10,949 bases of DNA from Stenocarpella maydis (lineage: Eukaryota > Ascomycota > Sordariomycetes > Diaporthales > Diaporthaceae). The DNA lies in NCBI GenBank assembly GCA_002270565.1, contig NQMI01000230.1:33890-44838 (forward strand), written 5' to 3'. The position numbers and the translations under genes are program-made. Position 1 is the first letter of the stretch. Every line of letters starts with the position of its first letter. The notes under the pieces were generated by a model that searched no databases, was not told the DNA's origin, and worked only from the letters and a program-made list of their open reading frames with translations. Below are positions 1 to 8,160 of this stretch, piece after piece.

Positions 1-2
1 TT

Positions 3-1871
3 TAGCAGCTAAAGGGGTTAGCATTAGATATCCCTAGGGCCTATATTACTCAATAGCTAGCTATAATCAGGATATATAACTTTATGGTTAGGCATATTAA
101 AGGGGTTGATAATTTAGTTGCTAACTTACTCTTAAGAAAACCTCTGGGTCCTTTAGATGAGGTAGATAAATAAATTAAAGGGGATATTAAGGAATAGTGT
201 AATACTTCTCTTAACCCTATAATGGTTCTGATATCTTCTGATTAGATGCTATTGCTTAAAGATAGTTATCAGTAGTTAAAGGAATTAAGGGGGATTGTAA
301 ATTACCTCTATTGTAGTATTCTACCTAGTTACCTTTCTAATTAGCAATAGAAGACTTTTAAGAAGAAAGCTCTTGCGTTTTCCCTTAGGAAAGGAGTGCT
401 CTAGTAGGAACTTGAGAAAGACCTCCCTAGAAGGAGAGTTATAAACGACCCTGATTTAAAAAAAAGAATCATTAGGAATACTTATGCTCCCCTTGGTTAT
501 AGAGGGAGGGATGCTACCTACTACCAGATTAGAGCGATATATTACTAGAAAGGGATATATATAGATATAGAAAAGGTGATTGCTAGATATCCTAAATACA
601 ATAAATGGGACACTAGGATCTATAATAATAGGGTAATACCCATTACTTTAGGGCTTCTATTTTTAAAAATTCATATTAATATTTAGCATTTGCCCTCTAA
701 TTAGGGATGTTAATACCTTATAGAAGGACATTATAACCTTACGGGATAGCCTAAGGCAATGGCTCTTAGGGCTGCCAACTTAAAGAACATCAAGCAATTC
801 TTTATCAATAAGTTCCTATTTAAATAGGGCTTGCCCATATCAGTAGTTATAGATAGGGGACCTGAGAACCTTGGAGACTTTGCTAAATACTTTAGACACC
901 TTAGGGTACATTAAATTAGAATATCTGCATATAATCTTAGGGCAAATAGTATTATAAAACATAGCTACTTTAATATTATATCAGCCTTAGGAAAGATGCT
1001 GGATAGGGGTGTGATTGGATGGAAAAAGATCCTTCCTTATACACTCTTTGCTAATAGGATATCCTTAAGGCGATTACATAAGAAAAGCCCGTTCTACCTG
1101 CTCCACAGATTTAACCTAGTATTACCTATTAAAATAGAGATCCCTACCTAGTGGGTTTAAGCCTAGTTACCCCATATAACCTCTGATCAGGTATTAGAAT
1201 GTTAACTGCGCTCATTACTAGACCTAAAACAAGATATCCTGTATACTTAGAAGTTAGTTACTAAGCAAAGAAGAAAGGCAGCAGCTAGAAACACCCATTA
1301 GGAATTCCATAAACCCGAGCCTCTTACAAAAAATAACCTTATGCTAGTTGTAAATAAGTAGAGGAAATCTAATTACTTATCATTCTGGAAGCTAACATAT
1401 CAATGGTTCAGGCCTTATATCATTAATACTATTAAGCCTAATAACGTATATAAGCTGAGGACCCCTAATAGGATCCCTATTAATAGGACCTATCCCCCAA
1501 TATGCCTAAAGAAATTCATCTATAAGAGGGGAATTTGGGAGCCGGAGGTACCTTTTCTTTAGGAGGACAACCCTCCTAAAAGTTAACAAACTAAGAGGAA
1601 GCTATTAGAGGTAGCCGGATACAATATCTTCCCAGACATACTAAACAATACACTCCATCCTACCACCCCTAATCAGGATGGTAATAATTAGTACTAAGAT
1701 TGGTCTCTTCCTAGCTAGATGATCCCCTAAGCGTAGGCATGCTTGGATATAGATAGCTTATATGATTCAGACTTATTGGATTTAGCTAATCAGACTTAAA
1801 GGATAATACTACATATAGACATTCCGCTTATTAACCCTAATAACCCTAAGCTAAAGGAATATAAATTCTAA
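3..1871 (+). pseudogene. pol: Ty3/gypsy pol fragment: RNase H end, integrase, C-terminal tail
   Basis: Integrase would insert the reverse-transcribed copy into host DNA; RNase H degrades the RNA template. The frame (codons starting at positions divisible by 3) holds throughout. Near 81-135 it reads R-H-I-K-G-V-D-N..., the end of a gypsy RNase H, but the conserved Asp in the following Ala-Asp motif is Asn (codon 123). The integrase zinc finger appears at about 500-605; its two Cys are Tyr (588, 597) with Pro-Lys between. The core has V-I-D-R-G-P-E-N at 846-869, keeping the second catalytic Asp (852). The first Asp is Asn (678) and the position of the catalytic Glu is Lys (957), 35 residues after the second Asp. 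A W-F-R-P-Y-I stretch near 1408 resembles the GPY/F region. Stops are all TAA/TAG. The natural stop is unclear: TAA at 1869 may itself be a mutated codon. Family assignment is firm; catalytic-residue assignments are from alignment by eye. Confidence 0.85.
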
Positions 1872-2027
1872 GATAAGATATAAAAAGTTAAGATATAAAA
1901 AAGTCAAGATATAAAAAAGTCAAGATATAAAAAAGTCAAGATATAAAAAAGTCAAGATAACATTATATCTCTAATCAGACAAGTATACTTCTCTTAGGAC
2001 CACATGCAAGATAAAAATCATCAGTTC
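1735..2027 (+). repeat. Direct repeat, copy 1: pol tail plus minisatellite up to the LTR edge
   Basis: This stretch recurs at 3551-4148. Before the minisatellite the two copies align without gaps at an offset of 1816 bases; after it they align again up to 2027/4148. Differences are almost all transitions, and nearly all have C or G here and T or A in the other copy, so copy 1 is the less mutated one. Confidence 0.9.
1877..1955 (+). repeat. 16-bp minisatellite, 5 units (short allele)
   Basis: The unit is gatataaaaaagtcaa. The first unit has 15 bp (one A fewer, and gttaa); the next four are identical 16-mers that keep the CA dinucleotide. It lies at the 3' end of pol, just before the polypurine/LTR region. 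Because 16 is not a multiple of 3, three units would encode one 16-residue Lys-rich repeat if translated; whether pol originally read through it cannot be told. Confidence 0.95.
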
Positions 2028-2240
2028 TGTGGCAATAGCAGTGTGCAATAGCACACTGGTGGGCTAGCACTACAGCTACCATACTGTAGCTAGAGGACGT
2101 AGTTGCTTACTCAGCAACCACTACCCTCTATATAAGCCCGAGATAGCTGGCGGGCTATGCCCACTACACCCACTACTCCTAGACAGAGAGAATTTTAACC
2201 ATAACCCCCAATTGTATTGCAATATGTGACCCAGCCAACA
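2028..2240 (+). repeat. Long terminal repeat of the Ty3/gypsy elements
   Basis: The left edge is fixed by two facts: sequence begins TGTGGC, and homology between the two element copies stops at exactly this point (2027/2028 against 4148/4149). The right edge is inferred from GCCAACA at 2234-2240, a near inverse of TGTGGC, giving about 213 bp. A TATA box lies near the middle. Short stem-loops are present: 2039-2046 with 2051-2058 (8-bp perfect arms, aata loop), 2070-2075 with 2084-2089, and 2102-2107 with 2113-2118. No second LTR copy is in the window to confirm the right edge. A primer-binding site could start at TGG 2249, but I cannot match it to a particular tRNA. Confidence 0.65.
2129..2136 (+). 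promoter_or_regulatory. TATA box in the LTR
   Basis: TATATAAG follows a cluster of stem-loops and lies about 110 bp before the inferred LTR end, the usual place for the U3/R promoter of an LTR retrotransposon. It would drive the genomic RNA through the leader into gag. Inference from position and motif only. Confidence 0.5.
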
Positions 2241-2775
2241 CTGATTAGTGGTTGCAAGGGCAACTACAGATTAGCAAGGTTAAAGAGATAGGCCTTCGCT
2301 GCTTAATAGTAGCTATACTAATGGTACTGATGGTACCGCCCCTTAAAGAGACTTTAGCGGATTCCATGATAATGTTATAGTGGACTTTAATGATATCGTT
2401 ACTACCTATCGTGAGGTGAAGAGGGCTCTATATGCACTATACTATACTCTATCTTTATTAAACGTGCATCCATTACGCCCTAAGTATTATTAGAAGGTAA
2501 CTGCGGAATGTGGATACTGCACAACATTACTAACCCCTGCTACTCTTAAAGACAACGCTGAAGATATCACCACTTCGGCACACATCAGCAATCAACCGGC
2601 AACAACCCTGGCAACAGCTATACCAACCGAGGTTAACTCTACTAGCCGGCACATCTTCACTACCCCCTGCTAACAAGCTTACCCCTATACACTCACTACC
2701 CCTTGTCACCATTTATTTAACCCCTACTTTACCCTAGCACACTCCTGTTATTAATTATATAACTTATACATTATA
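2241..2775 (+). other. Leader between LTR and gag, possibly coding in the gag frame
   Basis: About 535 bp separate the LTR end from the first gag ATG. The gag frame read backwards from 2776 has very few stops to about 2320 (TAA/TAG types only, no TGA), including a run of about 60 codons free of stops from 2494 to 2670. This stretch retains many C and G bases and is less degraded than the pol regions. It may be an untranslated leader with chance openness, or the true N-terminal part of Gag. No recognisable domain. Confidence 0.45.
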
Positions 2776-3549
2776 ATGGCTAATAAAGATAATACCCCTA
2801 TGCCATCAGCATCAATAACTGCACTGGTGGGTGCCACTAGTCTTAGCCCGATCAACTTATGGGATATAATTAAGGAAACATTACTTAAGGAAGCTGCTGC
2901 TAAATTAGGTCTTAATGCCAACCTATGGGGAATAGACCTAGATCTAGAGGCCCTGAGTAACCCAAGACAACATGTAATGCACCTGAGTACCTACATGTAA
3001 TGGCGCTATTAAGCATATGCAAGACTTACTAGCCAAGATGTTTATAAGGAGTTTAAGAATGACTTTTAGGGTTGGGAAGAACTAGCATTTAAGGCAGTCT
3101 ATTGTGATATTCTCTTGGCCCTTAAGAAGATGCTATAATGCAAAGGGATATGCCTACGGGTTAATAATAATATAAAGGCCTTTATGGAACTATTGGAGTT
3201 AGAATTCCTGCCGAGAGCTCCGGCATCTGCATAATACTAGTATTAATAGATAATTTAGTTAAAGAGATATTGTGATTATATCCCTTTTAATAATAATAAA
3301 TCATTTAAAGGATATAAACCAGTATTAAGTAACAACTGGAGAACAGGCCTAAGTACTTAGGGACCCATACTGCAACCTACTGCACCGGCTGTACCCAAAC
3401 CTCAACCACCATCCCATTAGCCACGCGGCATCTATGCCTTTAAGACCTCTGACGGCTATGAGTTATTACCCAAGTGGGAAGAATTCCAAATGTCCTATGA
3501 GAAGTATGTAACAATTCCTCTAGTACCGCTAAATAGCATACTATTAGAG
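2776..3549 (+). pseudogene. gag: Ty3/gypsy gag, RIP-degraded and cut at the N
   Basis: Gag would form the virus-like particle. It is identified by position behind the LTR and leader, and by overall character, not by a diagnostic motif. The first ATG starts a 74-codon open stretch (to 3000); the same frame then continues to 3549, 258 codons in all, with about eleven TAA/TAG and no TGA. Part of the middle, 3232-3258, is a cluster of stops that would be Gln-rich if mutated from CAA/CAG. The region 3265-3420 is Asn/Pro-rich. No CCHC zinc knuckle is seen before the N. The true start may lie upstream, since the frame is fairly open to about 2320. Confidence 0.6.
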
Positions 3550-3550
3550 N
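3550..3550. other. Single N at a structural junction
   Basis: One undetermined base joins gag to the pol C-terminal tail. It corresponds to t1734 in copy 1, where upstream sequence is integrase tail, not gag. It probably marks a contig join or collapsed gap of unknown size, not one ambiguous base. Confidence 0.7.
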
Positions 3551-3687
3551 AGGCATGCTTGGATATAGATAGCTTATATGATTTGGACTTATTGGATTTA
3601 GCTAATTAAATTTAAAGGATAATACTATATATAGATATTCCGCTTATTAACCCTAATAACTCTAAGCTAAAGGAATATAAATTCTAG
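3551..3687 (+). pseudogene. Pol C-terminal tail fragment of element 2
   Basis: Homologous without gaps to 1735-1871, the acidic Leu/Asp-rich end of pol in element 1. It retains the same frame and stops at TAG 3685 where copy 1 has TAA. Differences are transitions, including a pair where one copy has CA (1768-1769) and the other TG (3584-3585), implying an ancestral CG. Confidence 0.8.
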
Positions 3688-3692
3688 GATAA

Positions 3693-4076
3693 GATATAAA
3701 AAAGTTAGGATATAAAAAAGTTAAGATATAAAAAAGTTAAGATATAAAAAAGTTAAGATATAAAAAAGTTAAGATATAAAAAAGTTAAGATATAAAAAAG
3801 TTAAGATATAAAAAAGTTAAGATATAAAAAAGTTAAGATATAAAAAAGTTAAGATATAAAAAAGTTAAGATATAAAAAAGTTAAGATATAAAAAAGTTAA
3901 GATATAAAAAAGTTAAGATATAAAAAAGTTAAGATATAAAAAAGTTAAGATATAAAAAAGTTAAGATATAAAAAAGTTAAGATATAAAAAAGTTAAGATA
4001 TAAAAAAGTTAAGATATAAAAAAGTTAAGATATAAAAAAGTTAAGATATAAAAAAGTTAAGATATAAAAAAGTTAA
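3693..4076 (+). repeat. 16-bp minisatellite, 24 units (long allele)
   Basis: Exactly 24 units of gatataaaaaagttaa (384 bp) with no length change; the first unit ends gttag, the other 23 appear identical. Every unit has TA where the short array at 1877-1955 keeps CA. No spacers lie between units, so this is a tandem array and not a CRISPR. Confidence 0.97.
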
Positions 4077-4179
4077 GATAATATTATATTTCTAATTAGA
4101 TAAGTATACTTCTCTTAGGACTATATATAAGATAAAAATCATTAGTTTTTAATTTACTACTAAAAGAAGTATTAGCAAT

Positions 4180-5364
4180 CTAAAAAAACTGGATCCACCC
4201 CTACCTTGCCTAACCCTTCTAATTACCTTATAACCATAACTGGAGATCTGTAGGCTTGTACTTAAACTTCCTGGGCATATATCTGGTAATCTTGCCTATA
4301 GTATCCGCGTGAGTTTCCTTATATCCTATCTTAGTGGCTGCCTTAGTATACTTGCCCAGTAAGAGCTCTAAAGGAGGCATATTTGGAGGCTTATTAATTA
4401 GATTAGAATGTGTGTTAGTAATATAGTTGTAAATGCCCTTGGAAATCTTTAGTATCTTGAAATTATAAAGGTAACCCTTAATATAGTAAATATAATTAGT
4501 GCAAGTGTTATCTTGAAATCCTTAGAGTAATTAGCACTTAAAGAAAGGGATTATGATGGAGATGATGCCTTAGAGAGTTGTTTGGTTGCAGTTAGCCCCT
4601 ATCTGCTGCATGTAATAGTTGTATGGGTTTGCATTGCAATAACTAAAGAAGGCGATAAGGAGAGCCGGGCCCTAGTAAAGGTTATTCCCCTAGCATAGTT
4701 AAGATATATACTTCTCATAAGGGCCACCATTTATGTGCTTAATAAAAACATTATTTAGACCTCCTTTGATTAGAGTACTAAGGCGAGACTATAGGTACTT
4801 GCAAGCTTTTAGGGCTTTTAGGAAGGGAAAGAATAGTTTGAGTAGCTTAAATTTGCATATTAAGGAGAGAGTCTATAGGATATAAAGACCCTTGCCTCTA
4901 CCCTTAAGGTTATATATCTTAATATTTATTATAAAGGCCTTATAAAGTGGTAATTTATAAATCTAGTTTTATAAAAGGATTATATTTAGCTGGAAGTAGG
5001 TATAAATACCCTCTTTATAGATAGAAGGAGGATTATATGTTTTAAAGACCCTAATAATAGAAGGTAATTACTCCTTACCCTTTCCCTTCTCTTCTTAGCT
5101 TAATTAAGGAGGAGAAGATATAGTAATAGTAAAGCTTATTTAATTAGAAAGACTTAATGGTTTAATAATGAGATTAATAATTAATAATTAATGATATTGC
5201 TGGGGGGGAAGTTAAAGAAAAGGATTAGTAGGGGAAAAGCAACTTTAAATATGAAAAGTTAGAGAGGGGAGCTCTTATTAGAAGCATTTAAAGCAGCAAA
5301 GGTTGCTACCTAGTAGAAAAGGGAAGGAAGTTAAGTAATTCACTAGCTCAAGTGATTCACCTAT
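4180..5364 (-). pseudogene. Unrecognised RIP-degraded protein gene, divergent from the right-hand repeat gene
   Basis: One minus-strand frame (codons starting at positions divisible by 3) runs about 395 codons with more than 20 TAA/TAG and no TGA, so it was once a coding sequence of at least 340 residues. The start is lost: no in-frame ATG occurs near the 5' end. ATA at 5364 is a plausible mutated ATG. A Pro-Gln-rich patch lies at 5208-5194, a Glu/Lys-Gly-rich basic patch at about 5095-5070, and several Cys fall in the middle, including one just after an Ile-Gly-Ala-Asn run at 4602-4591. The C-terminal third is basic (Lys/Arg/Tyr near 4285-4245). TAG at 4182 is taken as the end, but it may be another mutated codon. 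I do not recognise the family; no reverse transcriptase, DDE, HUH or tyrosine-recombinase signature was seen. It begins 237 bp from, and points away from, the plus-strand gene at 5602. Confidence 0.6.
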
Positions 5365-5601
5365 CTTAAGGCTCCCCTTTTAATAAAAGCCCACCTTTCT
5401 GCTACAACCTCCAACCCAACTACTTCTTTCACAACTACCATACCTTAGCTGATCTCTAATTAGCGCAGCACAACTTGCATTATTAAGACTTAAAAGCTGC
5501 TGCAACTATTAACCTCTACCCTTAAAACTCATTACCTCCCCTTCATCACCTAATTTCTCCTTACCTTAGCACCCTTTTCCCTAGTCCAACTAATCAGAAA
5601 G
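5365..5601. promoter_or_regulatory. Divergent intergenic spacer, possible shared promoter
   Basis: This 237-bp stretch separates two degraded genes transcribed away from each other. It is pyrimidine-rich on the plus strand, with a TATA-like TTTTAATAAAAG near 5378-5390, and holds no open frame of its own. The right-hand part, from about 5546, is duplicated at 9611. Promoter function is inferred from position only. Confidence 0.35.
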
Positions 5602-7884
5602 ATATCTTTCTTAAGCTAGCAAATAATAAAGAAAGGTGAGGGAAAGAAGAAGGGATCCCCATTGATCTAGTTTACAGCTATTAACAGTCTAAAAGGCTAA
5701 GTCAGCCCTATAAACAATCCTGATGCCCCCATACCTACTATCAAGTACCCAGACCCTTCTAATCAGGTTAGCCTTAAAGCACAACTTTCAGCATTACCCT
5801 TTATCACGAATTTTAATAATATCAACCCTATATAGTAGCTGAGATTTCCCAACCTATGCAACATCTATAATTAAGGAAACTAGGATTACGGAGCTAATAT
5901 AGACCTAATAAAAGACCCATTTAAAATTAGAATCCTTAATAATAGGTTGGCACTCTCCCAAGCTTTTAATATATTAGACCTTTTAATACAACCGCCGTTC
6001 TTTTAAAACTAAAAATAGGAGCATAGTAATCATATATAGCGGGTAGTAGACATATATTTTAAGGGCATTAATCCCTATCCTTAGTTTAAAGACCCCCTTA
6101 AGCAGAAGAACCTATTTAGCACTCACTATAGCAACTTCCTTATAACCCTTTATAATGCAGAAGGTCTCCTGGCTTAAGAAGCATGCCTATATATTAATTA
6201 TATTCTAGGGCTTATTAATTAGCAGCTAATTGATTTTAGCAACCTAGTCTTTATAGTGCCTATAACCTATAATATTAATAGAGAACCCCCTAGATTATAG
6301 AGATACTACTTACTAAAGGATAGCTAGAGGTTTATTATCCAAGTTATGTATACCCCAGGCTATTAAGTATTAAGTATCTTTAATAGGGATACCAAACGAC
6401 TTAGTATAATTAACACTCATCCTGATCAGAGAACTCATAATAGGATATACCCCTATATAAGGGACTGCATTACATACTTCCTTACCCTTAGGCTACCTAA
6501 AGGATTCTTAAAACAGGTATACACAGCGGTCCAAGTAAAGGTCATGCTGCAGCTAGGATTAACTGCCTGTAGACTCCTTATGGCCACCTATATTGCCTTT
6601 TTCTTCCAAGAAAATTGTAGAAAGAATGGCTGGGAGTTTAGAGACTGGATTAAAACTAGGCTGCTTAAATCCGCCCCTCCTAGCTTACCCGCTAAGAAAG
6701 CCTTAGCTCTTATCTAGGGTTTTATTATCCGATTGGAAATTAATAGATCTAGGCATCTAATTAGGGGCATCTAGAATACTCTAGTTATTAGCTATAATAA
6801 GTATAAGAGGCTTATAATAGGAAAGAATATTATATACTCTTAAGCTAATATCTTAGGAATAAATAAGAGGGAGATCAAGTATTATACTATACCCGGTATG
6901 GGATCAGAATTAGAATAAAATCTGCTAGGCTTCCTTATAGCAAGATTTAATAAGGCTGATCTTTTAAGGCCTACTAATGTCCAGACTTCCAGGTTGAGCA
7001 AAACTCCTGCTGCCCTTAATAGCTTGAAGAACTGGCTACCTATCCTGATATCTAAGACACCTGGTGCGATTATAAAGGATCTAATTACAATATCTAGGCT
7101 TGGACTTCATAAGGACCCATCTAAGATACCTAAGCCTCTGCCTTAGGCAGATAGGGCATGGATATATAGAGAAGATGGTCTTGGGATACCAAGTAAAATA
7201 AGAATTGCTCTACGGATGCCTGATTGGAGTAGGGCCGGAATGCTATAGGGTGACCCTATTAAACTTCTCTTGTAGCAAATATTAGAGGCAAGCATTAGGA
7301 ATATATCCCCAGGAGGAAACATAAATATGGGTGGGATAACCCCTAAGCAATTAGGTATCTTAAGGTTTTTATTATTATCTCTATCCTCTATTCCAGCTAT
7401 ACCGCTACTATATTGCCCATTACCTGCTGTAATAAGAATCATGATGATTTAGGAGTATAACCGGAATGCAAGCAAGTGGGTAGGGATTAAGGAAGCGAAT
7501 TGCTGGGTTCCTATGCCGGCAATCAGTAATAGCCATTAATCCTAGGCTTATAAAAAGGCAGCTAAGCAAGAGGAGAAGGATTGCAAACTAAGTATACTGT
7601 AGTAGAATGAGAGTAGGGATAAGCAGGCTAGAAATTAAGAGTTATAAAGGGTCCAATAGAGCTGAATTTAGGTAGCTTATCTGATTAGAGGAGGAAAGTA
7701 ATTTTGGTTGTTTCAGGCGGACTATTATTTGTTCTTTATAATGATCTGGAGAGGGGTGTATTTTGGGGTCTAGGGGAACCAGTATATTTCGGAATCCAGA
7801 GGAAAACCAGCCTTAGTATCCCCCCCCCCTCCCTTTAAGGCTATAAGAAGGGGCCTTCCTGTGTTGCTTTTAAGAAATTTCTAG
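5602..7884 (+). pseudogene. Unrecognised repeat-borne gene, copy A (fullest copy)
   Basis: A single frame of 723-760 codons runs from ATA 5602 (ATG at the equivalent place in copy C) to in-frame TAG at 7771 or 7882. Stops inside are all TAA/TAG, many of which are CAG/CAA in copies B or C. The N-terminus has a Lys/Gly-rich basic patch (residues 10-18). A hydrophobic run lies at about residues 325-335 (6574-6606), a Gly-Gly-Asn patch at about 7312-7323, and a Trp/Phe-rich segment near 7690-7755. The C-terminus runs into Pro codons made by a 10-base C run at 7820-7829. No CCHC knuckle, RT, transposase or recombinase motif is visible, so I cannot name it. Three copies in 5.4 kb show it belongs to a multicopy element. 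Confidence 0.65.
7820..7829 (+). repeat. C10 homopolymer run
   Basis: Ten consecutive C here and again ten in copy B at 9269-9278; copy C ends in the same run at the window edge. It lies near the 3' end of the repeat gene and would encode Pro in the gene frame. Homopolymers like this are prone to length errors in sequencing. Confidence 0.85.
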
Positions 7885-7893
7885 TCCTAGAAA
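7878..7893 (+). repeat. Short inverted repeat at the gene end
   Basis: tttctag and ctagaaa, 7-bp perfect arms with a 2-base centre, overlap the in-frame TAG at 7882. Copy B has one mismatch in the right arm (about 9341). A second AT-rich inverted repeat follows at 7921-7926 with 7930-7935. Could be a 3'-end signal; function unknown. Confidence 0.4.
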
Positions 7894-8158
7894 ATCAATC
7901 TTTTTATACCCTATGAATTTATATCTATTAGATATATACATATATACTATAAAACTATTTCTTGTGCCCTCTTTTTCTGCCTCTCCTTTTTGGCACCCTC
8001 TATTCCCCTTATAACTCTCCTATTGCGTCAGGGGCTCCTCTTCTTGCCTTCCACGCTCCTCTTGGGGTGGTTGCTTGATCAGGGCTCTGGCAGAACGTGT
8101 GCCTTTTTGTGTGTGTGGAGGTTTTGTCCTCTCGCTCTCCCCTCTGGGCCCGTTTTCA
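7885..8158 (+). other. 3' tail of copy A, ending in a conserved GC-richer 128-bp module
   Basis: After the gene, an AT-rich stretch with TATA-like repeats (7914-7960) leads to pyrimidine-rich sequence. The last part, 8031-8158, keeps many CA and TG dinucleotides and differs from 9480-9607 at only one base (8109 g against 9558 a). Short open frames in it have no recognisable product. It holds the common 3' end of the repeat copies. Confidence 0.7.
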
Positions 8159-8159
8159 N
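8159..8159. other. Single N exactly at the A/B repeat junction
   Basis: The N is the last position of the 1,449-bp left copy; the equivalent base in the right copy (9608) is c. Because it falls precisely on the boundary, it probably marks an assembly join through a repeat, as at 3550. Confidence 0.7.
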
Positions 8160-8160
8160 T

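Larger units (their letters stand above)
1..2240 (+). mobile_element. 3' half of a RIP-degraded Ty3/gypsy LTR retrotransposon (element 1)
   Basis: Order seen: end of RNase H, linker, integrase, pol C-terminal tail, 16-bp minisatellite, then an LTR. RNase H before integrase is the Ty3/gypsy order. The window begins inside RNase H, so gag, protease and reverse transcriptase of this copy lie outside. The reading frame is unbroken for about 1.87 kb but interrupted by many TAA/TAG codons and no TGA. The LTR at its right end is followed directly by a leader and gag of a second element, so it is either shared by tandem elements or reflects an LTR-LTR recombination product. Confidence 0.85.
2028..4148 (+). 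mobile_element. Internally deleted or mis-joined Ty3/gypsy element (element 2), lacking a 3' LTR
   Basis: It comprises LTR, leader, gag, a single N, pol C-terminal tail and a 24-unit minisatellite. Protease, reverse transcriptase, RNase H and integrase, normally several kilobases, are absent at the N. The right end stops exactly at the internal side of the LTR boundary: the last shared bases pair 2027 with 4148, and what follows (4149 on) is unrelated to the LTR. Its pol tail carries more C-to-T and G-to-A changes than element 1. Confidence 0.75.
3551..4148 (+). repeat. Direct repeat, copy 2: pol tail plus expanded minisatellite
   Basis: Second copy of 1735-2027. After the array, 4077-4148 matches 1956-2027 without gaps, with CA to TA and TG to TA changes throughout; for example ccacatgc became ctatatat. 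One C changed before T, so RIP here is not strictly CpA. Confidence 0.9.
6711..8159 (+). repeat. 1,449-bp direct repeat, left copy
   Basis: Pairs with 8160-9608 at a constant offset of 1449 from end to end, so there is no net insertion or deletion. It covers the C-terminal half of the repeat gene and its tail. Nearly all differences are transitions; one A/T difference was noticed in the tail (near 8013). Confidence 0.9.

Noticed and set aside
2530..2712. Minus-strand open frame of 60 codons
   Set aside because: It lies opposite the leader and gag-frame extension, has no recognisable features, and is short enough for chance.
3693..4076. CRISPR array
   Set aside because: The units are directly adjacent with no spacers, and the setting is a eukaryotic retrotransposon.
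5285..5287. ATG as start of the minus-strand gene
   Set aside because: It is one base out of the long frame; codon positions checked from 5202 to 5364 do not include it.
7143..7442. Minus-strand open frame of 99 codons
   Set aside because: It is antisense to the repeat gene copy A, whose plus frame is supported by three copies; TAG/TAA loss on one strand leaves the other open.
4149..8158. Terminal inverted repeats bounding a DNA transposon that covers the divergent gene pair
   Set aside because: The sequence at 4149 and the reverse complement of the end at 8158 do not match.
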